Notes under the pieces: generated by a model
Seen by the model: only the letters and a program-made list of their open reading frames with translations
Told to the model about the DNA's origin: nothing
Databases searched by the model: none
Assembly: GCA_021464245.1 (NCBI GenBank)
Contig: JADCRB010000116.1
Span: forward strand, 186,001-250,000
Direction of reading: 5' to 3'
From: Carallia brachiata
Taxonomy: Eukaryota; Streptophyta; Magnoliopsida; Malpighiales; Rhizophoraceae
DNA: 64,000 nucleotides
Made by a program: the position numbers and the translations under genes
Shown: one piece after another, positions 43,093 to 53,367 of the stretch
Layout: every line of letters begins with the position of its first letter
Numbering within the stretch: the stretch's first letter is position 1

Positions 43093-46000
43093 ATGTCCCG
43101 GATCTTGCTACTCTCGCTTCTCCTCTGCGCCGCCGTTTTCACGGTTGCTGCGGAGGAAGTGATAACGTGCTCGGGATTAGTACCGATGACGTACAGGAAC
43201 GACAAGATATCAATCACGGACTTCGGCGGCGTCGGCGACGGGAGGACGCTGAACACCAAGGCGTTTAGGGAGGCGATATACCGGATTCAGCACCTTAGGA
43301 GGAGAGGCGGCACGCTGCTCTATGTACCGCCGGGCGTTTACTTGACGGAGAGCTTTAATCTCACTAGTCACATGACTCTTTACCTCGCCAGAGGCGCCGT
43401 TATCAAAGCCACTCAGGTACTTCCCCTCTCGTTAGCTTCACTGTAGCTTAACTAGCAGCAGCAAGGTTTACCAATTTATTTGTATTTTTATTTTTTAAAA
43501 TTTAATTATTTAACAGTATATATTATTTTTGATATTAATTTAATATTATTTTAATAATTTCACAGATTTTTTTGTTTCCTGTTATTCCTCTTTATATTGC
43601 TTGTATGGTTGTTTTCCGTAGTTTTTTTTTGGTTTTTTGTAATGCTATGTAAATATTCTGTACGTTAAAAAAATAAAAATTCACTTGAATTTATTATGCT
43701 AAAAGATTATAATGCTTAAGGTGATGCACATTTTAAGATGTGAATGCTTAAGGTGATTATAATATGGCGACCACAAATTGATAATTATAATTATTTATCA
43801 AAAGATTAATGGTGTATTTAGTTTGAAAGAATTTGATGAGAAAAGAAGTTAATAGTTTATTTATTTATTTTTTAAATTTAATCATTTTACAGTATATATT
43901 ATTTTCATTTTGTTTTAATAATCTCACTATTTTTTTTTTCAGTAATTTCTCTTTATATTGCTTGTATAGTTGTTTTTCCGTAATGTTTTGGTTTTTTTTA
44001 ATGCAATGTAAATATTCTGTATGTCAAAAAAATCAAAATTCACTTGAAATTATTATGCTAAAAAATGCTTACGGTGATGCACATTTTAATTACCCTGAAA
44101 AAACGTCTTATTATTTTGGAAAGAGGTTAAATTTGCTCTGCATTATATTTTTGCGACCGCAAATTGATAATGATAATTATTTATAGAAAGACGAAAAGTG
44201 TGCTAGTTGGGCCCCGTCGACCCACCCAACCGTGTTGAATCCATGTCACATTTCCGGTTTGGAAGATGAAGGTTTTTTTGTTTTTTGGTTCGAGGTACTG
44301 TTTGGAAAATGAAGTTGCAAACGAAATCTCATTAACAATTGCATTCTGTTAATTTATCACTAGGGAGTCATGTTTCATTTCTTTCCTGAACCAATCTGTA
44401 ATAAGCACTGAGCAGTATAAAAATTGAACGTTGGACTTCAGTGCCGGCTCTTCTACTTTCAATCTATGCTATCTTTGGTGGGCTGCAGCTTGTGCAATTG
44501 AGTGATGAGTAAATATTCAGGGGTCAAGGATAGATGTAGCCATCAATTTTAGTGGGCCCGGATAGTGGAAAAGAAAAGAAAATGGTGGGTCTTGTGCAGC
44601 ATTGTTGCATGTGCATTACATTTATGTAACCCAACAACAGAATATGGGTGGCAGCTGAAATAGTTATATGATTGGACAACCAACAGCTGGCAAGTCACAT
44701 GGTGAATTGGTTTGCCATCTCGATAAAATGAGAGCCTTTTGCTAGTTTTAGTGATCGAATGTTACTGTTTTGTCGTAGAGGACAGTGGCCCTCGTGCATC
44801 TACAAAACAGGTGAAGAAGCTCCCTCGTTAATCTATAGTTAACATGCTGCTATATATGTTTATTGGTCCTTACTGAAATATGGGGTAGCAGTCTGTATTA
44901 ACAAATCAGTTAACTGGAGAAAATGACATGAAAGGAAATAAGTTGTTGAATATTGAGGAGTCCTACACAGTTTAAGCACTTGTTTCCTTGGTTTTTTCTT
45001 TTCCTTTGCTGATAGCTGCACTAACTCTCCAAAATACAAGGCGAATACCAATCTTGCGCTGAAATCATCTATCGTTCCACCGTATTTGCAACCTTTGGTA
45101 GAATTAAGTATGTAGTTCTTAATTTGCGACTCCATTCCATACAGTGTATGAAATCATTTGTATGTTGCTGATTTTTATTGAACCTTTCACAACTGGATTC
45201 TCAACTTCTCATAAAGCACTGTTGGCCTTGAACCCTTGGATTTTTTTAGTGCTGTTAATTATTATTTTGTTACCATAACGGCTTTAGAAATGGACATCAT
45301 TGACAATGTCTCGCTCTTATTGGATCTGTGCCACCAACCAGTAAGATGGGATCAAATCTTGTTTTCTTTGATGGCTACAAATAAGGTTCGAGACATTATG
45401 TCTTGTGTTTGAGATGGCTACAAATAAGGTTCGAGACAGTATGTCTTGTGTTTGAGATAGTGACCTTCTACCTACTGAATCTTGATTCCGTTTTCCTTGG
45501 ATTCCATTTCTAAACAAAAAAAGCAACAGTTCCAGAAGGAGCCACGGAGAGATAACATATTTTTGCCACTTACTTTGTGCCCTTCTCTTATTTTCTTGAT
45601 TGATGCTTCAGGATACATGGCATTGGCCATTGATTGCTCCTTTGCCATCGTATGGAAGAGGTAGGGAGCTCCCTGGTGGAAGGTATATGAGCTTTATTCA
45701 TGGAGATGGGCTTAAAGATGTGGTAATTACAGGTGCGTTTCTATAACAGCACCTGCTCTTGCATCACGTCCTAAATCCTTTAGGCTTATTTTTGATGCCC
45801 CAATTCCAGAGAAGAGATTTGGATTTGCATTTTCCCCATAGACTTACCTGGATGAAGTTCTAGTCATCTAGGCTATAATATTAACCGCTATGTGAGAATT
45901 TGCATGAATTCATCTAGGCTATAATGGCTATCTGCTCTCTTCTTCTGTATTAAGCTTAAGAGATTTATCTAAATCTTGAAATATGGTCCTAAAGAAAAAA

Positions 46001-47705
46001 AAACTGTGTTAAAATTCTTTCAGCAGTTTTGTAATTGAAATTTGGAAAAATTTTATACTTTAAACACTTGACAGTAGAATAGTCCAACCATGGGAATTTC
46101 GACTGTACTACCCTGATTATTGCATTGCCAATTTCTACTTGCGTGGGTTTGATATTTGCATTAGGTTTGCATATCTTTCCTTTCTTTATTAGTAATACTC
46201 TAACAAAGCTCAAACATGCTCTCGCACAGGTGAAAATGGGACTATTGATGGACAAGGAGATGTGTGGTGGAGCATGTGGAGACAGAAAAGTCTCCAGTTT
46301 ACCAGACCGAATCTTATCGAATTTGTGAATTCCAGAAGCATAATCATTTCCAATGTCGTCTTTCGGAATTCTCCTTTCTGGAACATTCACCCTGTTTATT
46401 GCAGGTAACTGTTAAATATAGGTTATTATAGAAGCTTGTATTTTTATAAGTGGGGAACATGGCAATGCTGATGGTATGGCTTTGTTCATTGGCTTCAGCA
46501 CTGAATTCATAGTTCTGTTGCATGTTCATGTATGGTTTGATACTAGGAAGCCCAGAAATTTTCCCTCATACAAAAATTGCAGTTCTGAATGATGTTAATC
46601 TGATGCAGCTCAAGTTAAAATTTGTTAGGGTAACTGGTATAATTCCATCTGATACTTCTTCAATGTTTACAGCAATGTTGTTATCCGATATGTCACCATC
46701 TTGGCTCCACGTAACTCTCCCAACACTGATGGAATTGATCCAGGTATATAATACAATGTAACCATCTGTAACATGTTATACTAGGTTGTTTTTTTGGTCT
46801 GTGCTAAAAGCTCACACAGACACACACCTTCTAGTTTTGCTCTTTTGCTGGGGAAGATAGAGAACTTTGCACCTAAACATGCACTTATTCAAGTCCAGTT
46901 GCCAACTTTAGATGCGGAACCTAGGGAACATCGAATCTCATTATCCAAGGGGTGCCCCTTTTACTAAATTGCTTTATTTCCCTTGTTTTTTTTCCTTTTA
47001 AGGATGAGCGATGTGCACTGTGCGATTTCTTACTTCTTAGTTCTTACCGTCAATTCAACAAATACAGATTCTAGCTCTAGTGTCTGCATAGAGGATTCAT
47101 TCATTGCTACTGGAGATGATCTCGTATCAGTGAAAAGTGGGTGGGATGAATATGGGATTGCTTACAGTACGCCAAGCTCCGACATCACCATCCGGCGAGT
47201 AACTGGAACATCCCCATTTGCTGGAATCGCAATTGGGAGCGAAACATCTGGTGGGATAAAGAACGTTCTGGCTGAGAACATAAACCTCTACGACATGGGA
47301 GTCGGTATCCATGTGAAAACAAACATCGGCAGGGGAGGATTCATAAGAAACGTAACTTTTTCTTATGTGTACATCGAAAATGCTCGAAAAGGAATAAAGA
47401 TAGCAGGCAATGTTGGGGACCATCCTGATGACAAATTCAACCCAAATGCACTCCCATTTGTTAAGGGTATCATGCTTAAAAATGTTTGGGGAGAGAAGGT
47501 CCAGCAAGCGGGTCTGATACAAGGTGTCAAGAATGCTCCTTTCACTGGGATTTGTCTCTCTAACATCAACCTTCATGGCGTGCCAGGACCAAGGTCTATT
47601 CCATGGCAGTGCTCTGATGTAAGCGGGGCAGCCATGCAGGTAAGCCCGTGGCCATGTTCTGAACTGACGCGCACATATCATAGTGGTTCATGTTCTGATT
47701 ACTAA
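43093..47705 (+). CDS. Glycoside hydrolase family 28 polygalacturonase, secreted
   Basis: GH28 enzymes hydrolyse homogalacturonan in the cell wall. Five exons: 43093-43416, 45612-45732, 46230-46404, 46673-46743, 47068-47705; all introns GT-AG; 442 residues. Residues 1-20 (MSRILLLSLLLCAAVFTVAA) form a signal peptide. The N-terminal ITDFGGVGDGRTLNTKAF is the usual pectate-lyase-like start. Catalytic signatures: NTDGIDP (about 224-230, end of exon 4) and GDD at 246-248. The usual GHG motif is replaced by GIAIGSETSGG, lacking the His, and the RIK motif reads HVK, as in the divergent plant clade near At3g61490. Activity is therefore uncertain. A donor-like GTAAGC at 47641 is not used: reading through gives the family ending QVSPWPCSEL and a stop at 47703. 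No frame break is seen. Confidence 0.92.
43474..44186 (+). repeat. Duplicated segment inside polygalacturonase intron 1
   Basis: Two diverged direct copies (about 43474-43803 and 43856-44186) share, in order, CAGTATATATTATTTT, CTCTTTATATTGCTTGTAT, GTAAATATTCTGTA, GGTGATGCACATTTTAA and CAAATTGATAAT. They are separated by about 50 bases. Confidence 0.85.
45370..45455. repeat. 43-bp tandem duplication in polygalacturonase intron 1
   Basis: Two adjacent copies (45370-45412 and 45413-45455) beginning GATGGCTACAAATAAGGTTC differ at a single base (ATTATG against AGTATG). This is a recent duplication. Confidence 0.92.
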
Positions 47706-47739
47706 AGCGGGTGTGATACATTTTCGTTCATGTTAAGGG

Positions 47740-47745
47740 AATAAA
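47740..47745 (+). terminator. Polyadenylation signal of the polygalacturonase gene
   Basis: AATAAA lies 35 bases after the stop codon. It is close, but plausible for a plant gene. Confidence 0.45.
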
Positions 47746-47778
47746 GAATTACAGAGTTCTTAATTACACCGATTGTAG

Positions 47779-47907
47779 ATTGGGCATAGCTTAAGTGTTA
47801 GGAGCAGTAGCTGTCTTTCGGTCTAGAGTTCGAATTCTAGATCTTGCTCGCACAATTTTTCTGTTATTACCGTTGCTCTGACAACTCGGACCAAAAAAAA
47901 AAAAAAA
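47779..47907 (+). mobile_element. SINE (Au-like)
   Basis: A-box-like CATAGCTTAAGTGTTAGG (from about 47785), B-box AGAGTTCGAATTCT (47825-47838) and an A15 tail (47893-47907). It sits just after the polygalacturonase gene. Target duplication not resolved. Confidence 0.6.
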
Positions 47908-48175
47908 CTTCAATTGAAGAAAACTGATCGGTAAAGCTTGGGCATTGATCAGGAAAAGTATTATGTCTATGTATAGATCTAGTGGCAGGAGATGCCAATT
48001 TCCAATACAACACGAGTAACCGACAACACAACATACGCACATACGACATGTATGGATTCAAGAATATAAAAGCACGCAGTACTAAAGCAAAGCTATTTAT
48101 AACGATCACAACAGAACATCGAAAAAACGACGACGTAAATAGACTGACAGATCCATGATCTTGATATTGTCCACT

Positions 48176-48937
48176 TCAGAAGTCCAGAAACTTTCTGATC
48201 TTCTTCCATAGCCCACCTTCATGCTTATGCTTCCTCTTCTTTTTCTCCTCCACCTCTTCTTCTTCTTCTTCTTCTTCCTCCTCCTCTTCCTCGCGGCGGT
48301 GGAACCGGTGGTGTTCGTGGTGGTGAGGCCTTTTCATTTTCATCTCTTCCGGCCCCACCAGGTCGTGCATGGACGAGAACCTGGGCCCGTCGTGGTAGAA
48401 GCCGCCCCACTTCTCCGAAATCTGACGATCAGACAACGGATCGAAACCCTGATCGTCCTCTCTCGAGAGGATCATGTCGTCACCGTAGGGGATCTCGCGG
48501 CCGTTGAAGCGCGGGCCCCATGGCTTGGCAAAGCGATGGTGGTGGGGGTGGCCGCATCGGTGGCCGTGACGGAAGAAACGGATAAGCGGACGGGGGAAGT
48601 GGCGTTTGACTGGACGGAAACTAACGAAGGTCAACGGCACCGACTGCGTCTCGGATTCTAATCTCGCCTCCGTTGACACTGCAGTTTTCGACAAGATCTC
48701 GGGTAATTCAGCGGGCTTCCTATCGGGCTCTGCTTCCACGATCGTTGCAAATTCGGATTCGGGTCTCTCGCTGGGAAGATGGGTACTGGTTTTGGTTTCG
48801 GTGATAGGCTCTGACACGTCGGTCATCTCGAGTGGAGTGACGACGTCATTTTCCGGTGGATCTAACGGAGAACGAGCGTGCGTGAGAGCAAAGAAGAGGA
48901 AGAGCGCCGTAACGGTAATGACAAAGTTTTGGGCCAT
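48176..48937 (-). CDS. Secreted His- and Glu-rich protein of unknown function
   Basis: Intronless ORF of 253 codons on the minus strand, family not recognised. Residues 1-21 (MAQNFVITVTALFLFFALTHA) look like a signal peptide. Then comes an acidic, Pro/Thr/Glu-rich segment (about 22-100), a basic His-rich block (RPLIRFFRHGHRCGHPHHH, about 113-131), a conserved-looking middle (RFNGREIPYGDDMIL), a second His cluster (PHHHEHHRFHRR), a run of about 14 Glu with one Val, and a basic tail (KKKRKHKHEGGLWKKIRKFL). His clusters could bind metal; the alternating charge suggests a disordered protein. This is inference. A TATA box lies about 36 bases upstream of the ATG. It is divergent from no neighbour and converges with the polygalacturonase gene, the stop codons being 470 bases apart. 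Confidence 0.75.
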   Translation of the reverse strand: MAQNFVITVTALFLFFALTHARSPLDPPENDVVTPLEMTDVSEPITETKTSTHLPSERPESEFATIVEAEPDRKPAELPEILSKTAVSTEARLESETQSVPLTFVSFRPVKRHFPRPLIRFFRHGHRCGHPHHHRFAKPWGPRFNGREIPYGDDMILSREDDQGFDPLSDRQISEKWGGFYHDGPRFSSMHDLVGPEEMKMKRPHHHEHHRFHRREEEEEEEEEEEEEVEEKKKRKHKHEGGLWKKIRKFLDF

Positions 48938-48972
48938 TGTAAAATGTGGTTTGGGTAATCGGAAAGTTCATG

Positions 48973-48983
48973 GATTTATATAG
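48973..48983 (-). promoter_or_regulatory. TATA box of the His/Glu-rich gene
   Basis: Read on the minus strand the site is CTATATAAATC, 36 to 46 bases upstream of the ATG (48937). The 5' leader would be very short. Confidence 0.7.
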
Positions 48984-49896
48984 GGACTTCTGGGCCGGGG
49001 GCAAATTGGGCAGGTGGTTTTGTGAAGGCTCGACGGATGAAGGAGTGGAATTTCGATTCGGGATTAGGCTGATTTGAGAGTCAAAGAATTTCGTTTGAAT
49101 TATAAAATCATAAATTTGAAGTTTTACTAAGACATTCAGTAGATTAATTAGGCATGGCGTGAGTGGCACAACCATTTATAGAATAAAAATGTTGTAGTAG
49201 TAGAAAAATTTATTTAAGAATTTTGTTTGAATGTAACGGCACTCTAAATTTTTATAATCATTGTTATATTGTTTACAACAAAAAATAAAAATAAAAAAAA
49301 ATATTTTTGAGTTGTAAAAAATGAAAATATCATTGTAAAAAACATAAACGTCGTTATTTTAGAACAAAATTGTCATACAAAATTTTTTGATACTGTATCA
49401 GTGCCTTTTATAGAAAGACTTGCTATGAGGTGTCACTTCTATAATTCTATAATTTTACCGAAAAATAAAAAGGGGCAAAGGCAACGGGCAAGCAAGGCTA
49501 GAAGCGGATAAGTTGACTGGCGAGATCAGGAGACTTTGTGGTATTGGCTTGTGGGTACATTGTTAACCAAACGAGATCCCAAAGTATGGTAGATTAATCC
49601 ATAAGGGCTTATTGGAAATCTTTAACATTTTGAATGTGACATCAATATTGTGGAAGATGAAGGCCGACCTTTGATTTTAAAATTCATCGGTGAAATTGTA
49701 ATAATGTTTTATTAAAATTATGATACCAAAAATTTACATTCATTTTTACGTGTCTTAGAGGGAAAATTCTAGCATCACTTGGCTAAAAGTCATAAAGGTG
49801 AAAGTGTAATAATTGACTTAATTGGTAAAGTAATTATTTTATGAGCGTACTTAGTAATCTACAAGCCGACTATGTCAACTATCTAAAGAAATGTCA
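48984..49896. other. Intergenic spacer
   Basis: I see no gene. The first few hundred bases are the promoter region of the minus-strand gene. Confidence 0.45.
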
Positions 49897-49905
49897 ACTA
49901 TATAT

Positions 49906-50552
49906 CATGGAATTAAGAACCGGACCGGACCGGTCGGTTCAACCGGAAAAATTGGAAATCGGTCATAAGTCCGGTCCGGTTCAAGTCTGAAAATGAAATT
50001 TGGACCGAACCGGAAAAAATCAGTCAAGAACCGGAAGAATCGGTCAAAAATCGGGAAAATCGGTCAAAAACCGGGACCGGTTGAACCGGTTCAATTTAAA
50101 TAAAAAAATTTTAAATTATAATTTAACCCAAAACTTTATCTAAATTATAATTAAAACTCTAGTTTTAACTAAAAATTCTAATTTAGTCCTCAATTGATTA
50201 AAATTTTCAATTTAATCTTTAAAATTTAAAAATTAATATTTAATCATTATTTATAAATATTATTTTTTGAATTAATTTTTATAAATTATATTTTAAAATA
50301 CTAATTATAATATCTTTAATTATGTAATATTAATATAATTCTTAAAATATACTTTATTTTAAATATTTATTATCGTTCTTATATAATATAACATTTTATA
50401 TAATTATATAAGTTATATAAAAATTTAATTTTTATATATTTAATATTAAATACTGGTTTTACCGATTTAACCGCGGTTTTACCGGTCGAACCGGTTGAAC
50501 CTTGAACCTCTCAGCTTTCTGGTTCAATGACTGGTTCGGTTCTGAGAACCTT
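49906..50552. mobile_element. MULE-like non-autonomous element rich in CCGGTT
   Basis: A 647-bp insert between direct copies of ACTATATAT (49897-49905 and 50553-50561). Ends form a diverged inverted repeat: left GGAATTAAGAACCGGACC; right, in reverse complement, GGTTCTCAGAACCGAACC. Both ends are packed with CCGGTT/AACCGG words and the middle is AT-rich. The AT-rich duplication lies beside a TA microsatellite, so the 9-bp call is less secure than at 41089. Confidence 0.62.
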
Positions 50553-50694
50553 ACTATATATATATATATATTTTTGTTCTAAGAAATGTCAGGAGAATTT
50601 TAGTACTTGCAAATTCGCATACGGGGGAGAATATAAATTTTATTTTTACAGAACAAATGGAAGTAAGGAAAATATATCTTAAGAGAATGAGATG

Positions 50695-52025
50695 TAGGGA
50701 TGACAATTTTATCTGTATCCGTTGGGGATTACCCATACCCGCTCCGACGGGTAGGGGGTCAAACCAGTTGACCGGGGAACGGGACGGGGATCGGGGATCG
50801 GGGATCCCCGTATTTTTTTAGCGGGTATGGAGATGAGGATGAGTTTACCTATCCCCATCCCCATACCCTCCTCATCTCCGACCCATTTATTTTTTTATTT
50901 TTTATTTAATTTTTAATCTTTATTCGTTTTTATTATTTAGTATTTACTGCATTTACTTTTCAATAACTTATATTTTAACTATTATAAAATTATTAATGAA
51001 ATTATTTTTTTTAACTCAATGATTTATTCAAAATATTGATACTCTTGAGGTCAATGATTCAAGTAATAACTAATTCTAATTGTAATTACGAAATTATTAA
51101 TGGATACTGTAGAAATCACAACAACTTGTTGTATAAGTCCTCAACTAATAATTTGAAGGTTTGGCCCCGAATATACAAGTTAGAAAGACCATCTTTTTAC
51201 TCAAAGTCTTATTTTAAAATACTATTATTTCTTTCTTTCCAAATGTGCCAGTATATAATGCAAAAAATATGAGAATAAATTGTTTAAAAAATTAGGAACG
51301 AAGTTAAAACTCTCAACATTACAAAAAATTTAATACTATATATAAAAAATAGATAAGAAAAAATACAAAATCATAGAATTATGTTTTTATAGTTTTCATT
51401 TATTAAATTTTTCATAATTGAGTTGTTTTTTTATGTGATTCATACCTTTATAAAATGCAGCTTTACACTTTAGTATTATACAACAATTGAAATATTAAAT
51501 ATGATTTGTCTAAATTATTCTTTATATCAGCATTTTTAAAAATAGTGTCATTATATTAATATATAAACTTGAGTAATATAACTTCAATACTTACCTATTA
51601 TAAATTTGAGTAATATAACATCTTAAAAAATAGTGTCATTATTTTTCTACACATCGTGCATTAAGTTTATGACCTTAATTTCTATTACTAATTTTTAACA
51701 AAAAATTCGTGCATTTAAACTTTAATATTTAGATCACCTATTCATTATATTTTTAAATCACATGAGATTTGTAATATAAATAGCTGGTTTGTCATTGACT
51801 ATGAGTATCAAGTAATTTGAATTGTGAAAATATATGACTTTTTAAATTTTTTTTTGGAAGGGTACGGGGCGGGGACAAGTATCCCCGTTCCCCGACGGGG
51901 ATGAGGATAAAGATTAAAATTTCATACCCGACGGGAACGGAGACGGGGATGAAGATGAGAGTAATAAACAGGTACGGAGAACGGGGGGTCATCTGTGCCC
52001 CCGACCTTCCCCATTGTCAATCCTA
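50695..52025. mobile_element. hAT-like non-autonomous DNA transposon
   Basis: A 1331-bp element. Left end TAGGGATGACAATTTTAT; right end, in reverse complement, TAGGATTGACAATGGGG, resembling plant hAT termini. About 150 bases inside each end are GC-rich with repeated CGGGGA/TCCCCG words (e.g. CGGGGATCGGGGATC near 50785 and TATCCCCGTTCCCCGACGGG near 51880), as expected of subterminal transposase-binding repeats. The middle is AT-rich without a transposase. No convincing 8-bp duplication remains. Confidence 0.68.
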
Positions 52026-52569
52026 ACAAGACAAAATACTTTTGATTTTTTGACCCAAATTTTGAGTGATATTTAAGATGTAAACTAAATTGGAAGATAT
52101 ACTTACATTTTTTTTTGAAACTCACTCCCAAAATTTGAACTTGGCCCAAGAGGAGAACGATCCAAGGCATTCGCTGGACATACACTTGCACAACTTTGGT
52201 ACATCACAAGGATTAACCGGTTACGGTCTATGTGGAGGCTATCTTTGCCCCCAGAAAAAAAATGTGGAGGCTATCCCGGATACACCGAGATGGGTAGAGA
52301 CTTACAGGTTCGTGAAAAGCTCAGGCTTCGTTTTCAAATTGAGAGGCATGAGACTTTGGTAGTATTTGCACATAAATCTTTTGCGTTAGTTACGGCCACT
52401 TAAATTATTAATGGATCTGTATATGATACATGCTTGCTTGGGCTTAGATGGACTGGGGGAGGTGGGCCTGCCCTGGCAATATAGCCGCCCGGACCTTCTC
52501 TCCGAGGGCCTAAGTGATTTATATGTGTTATGTTATATGATACGTGTTTTTTTATTGAATAAAGAAAAA
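52026..52569. other. Spacer
   Basis: The ORF at 52090-52362 has no recognised domain. GTGGAGGCTATC occurs twice (52230 and 52264), a small direct repeat. Nothing else is supported. Confidence 0.4.
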
Positions 52570-52776
52570 AAATTTTTACCAGTAAGTGTTGGTGCGGATG
52601 ATAAGAGTCTGTTACTGGTTAACCAGAGGTCTCGAATTCAAGTTATTGAGAATGCAGTCGCGTTAAATGCTTACTGAAAGATCTTTACCAACTTTTGAGG
52701 TTCTGCTCAGGTCGATTCAGATTAGTCAGTCTATTGAATTGGATACTGAACAGTTTCATACCAAAAAAAAAAAAAA
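52570..52776 (+). mobile_element. SINE-like element
   Basis: B-box-like AGGTCTCGAATTCAAG (52627-52642) and an A-box-like region around 52590-52605 are followed by an A14 tail at 52763-52776. The layout matches common plant tRNA-derived SINEs. Ends are approximate. Confidence 0.5.
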
Positions 52777-53367
52777 TTCTCTTCTGCCTATAATTAGTTA
52801 GTTGAAAACAAATGGTGGTAAGCCTTTAACGTGCAGGCCAATAAATTTTAAATTTGATTACTATTAGACGTTCAATAAAACTAAGTCTATGTGTATCTTA
52901 ACGTTATTTACGCTATAATCATTTGAATTAAGCACACTTTCTTTAGACATACAAACAATACTCTTTAGTAGAATTGTTAAGACATCATTCTCCATGTAAA
53001 CACAGCATAGGCAGAATTATGAATGACAATCAGCATCCATGAATCTTTGGCCGATAAACAAAGATCCAAGGAAAGACAACTGTGGATGTAAATAAGGTTA
53101 TTTCCAAAGCCAAGTTATCCAATCAAATCGGTTAGAGAATTTCAACGGGATTCCATTTTGGACATTATTGTATCACAATAAAAATCAAACTAAAACAAAG
53201 TGCCAGCGCGATGCATTCTAGGAAAATTCACACACCAATCAACAGTCAAAAGGATTCCAAAAAATTAAAAAAACAAAAAACAAGAAATGATAAACAAAAA
53301 TAAAAGGATTCAGAAACATTCTCTTCACAGTCATCCCAAGAGAAAATTCCCAAAAAAAAAAGAAAAA
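52777..53367. other. Spacer and presumed promoter of the pseudokinase gene
   Basis: No gene and no clear TATA box. The last 130 bases are very A-rich. Confidence 0.4.

Noticed and set aside
47641..47646. GTAAGC as a splice donor near the end of the polygalacturonase gene
   Set aside because: Reading through gives QVSPWPCSEL and a stop, the usual ending of this protein clade; no downstream exon was seen.
47127..47681. 184-aa minus-strand ORF
   Set aside because: It is an antisense shadow of polygalacturonase exon 5.
48221..48983. Plus-strand ORFs of 146 and 125 aa
   Set aside because: They are antisense shadows of the His/Glu-rich gene, which has a signal peptide and a TATA box on the minus strand.
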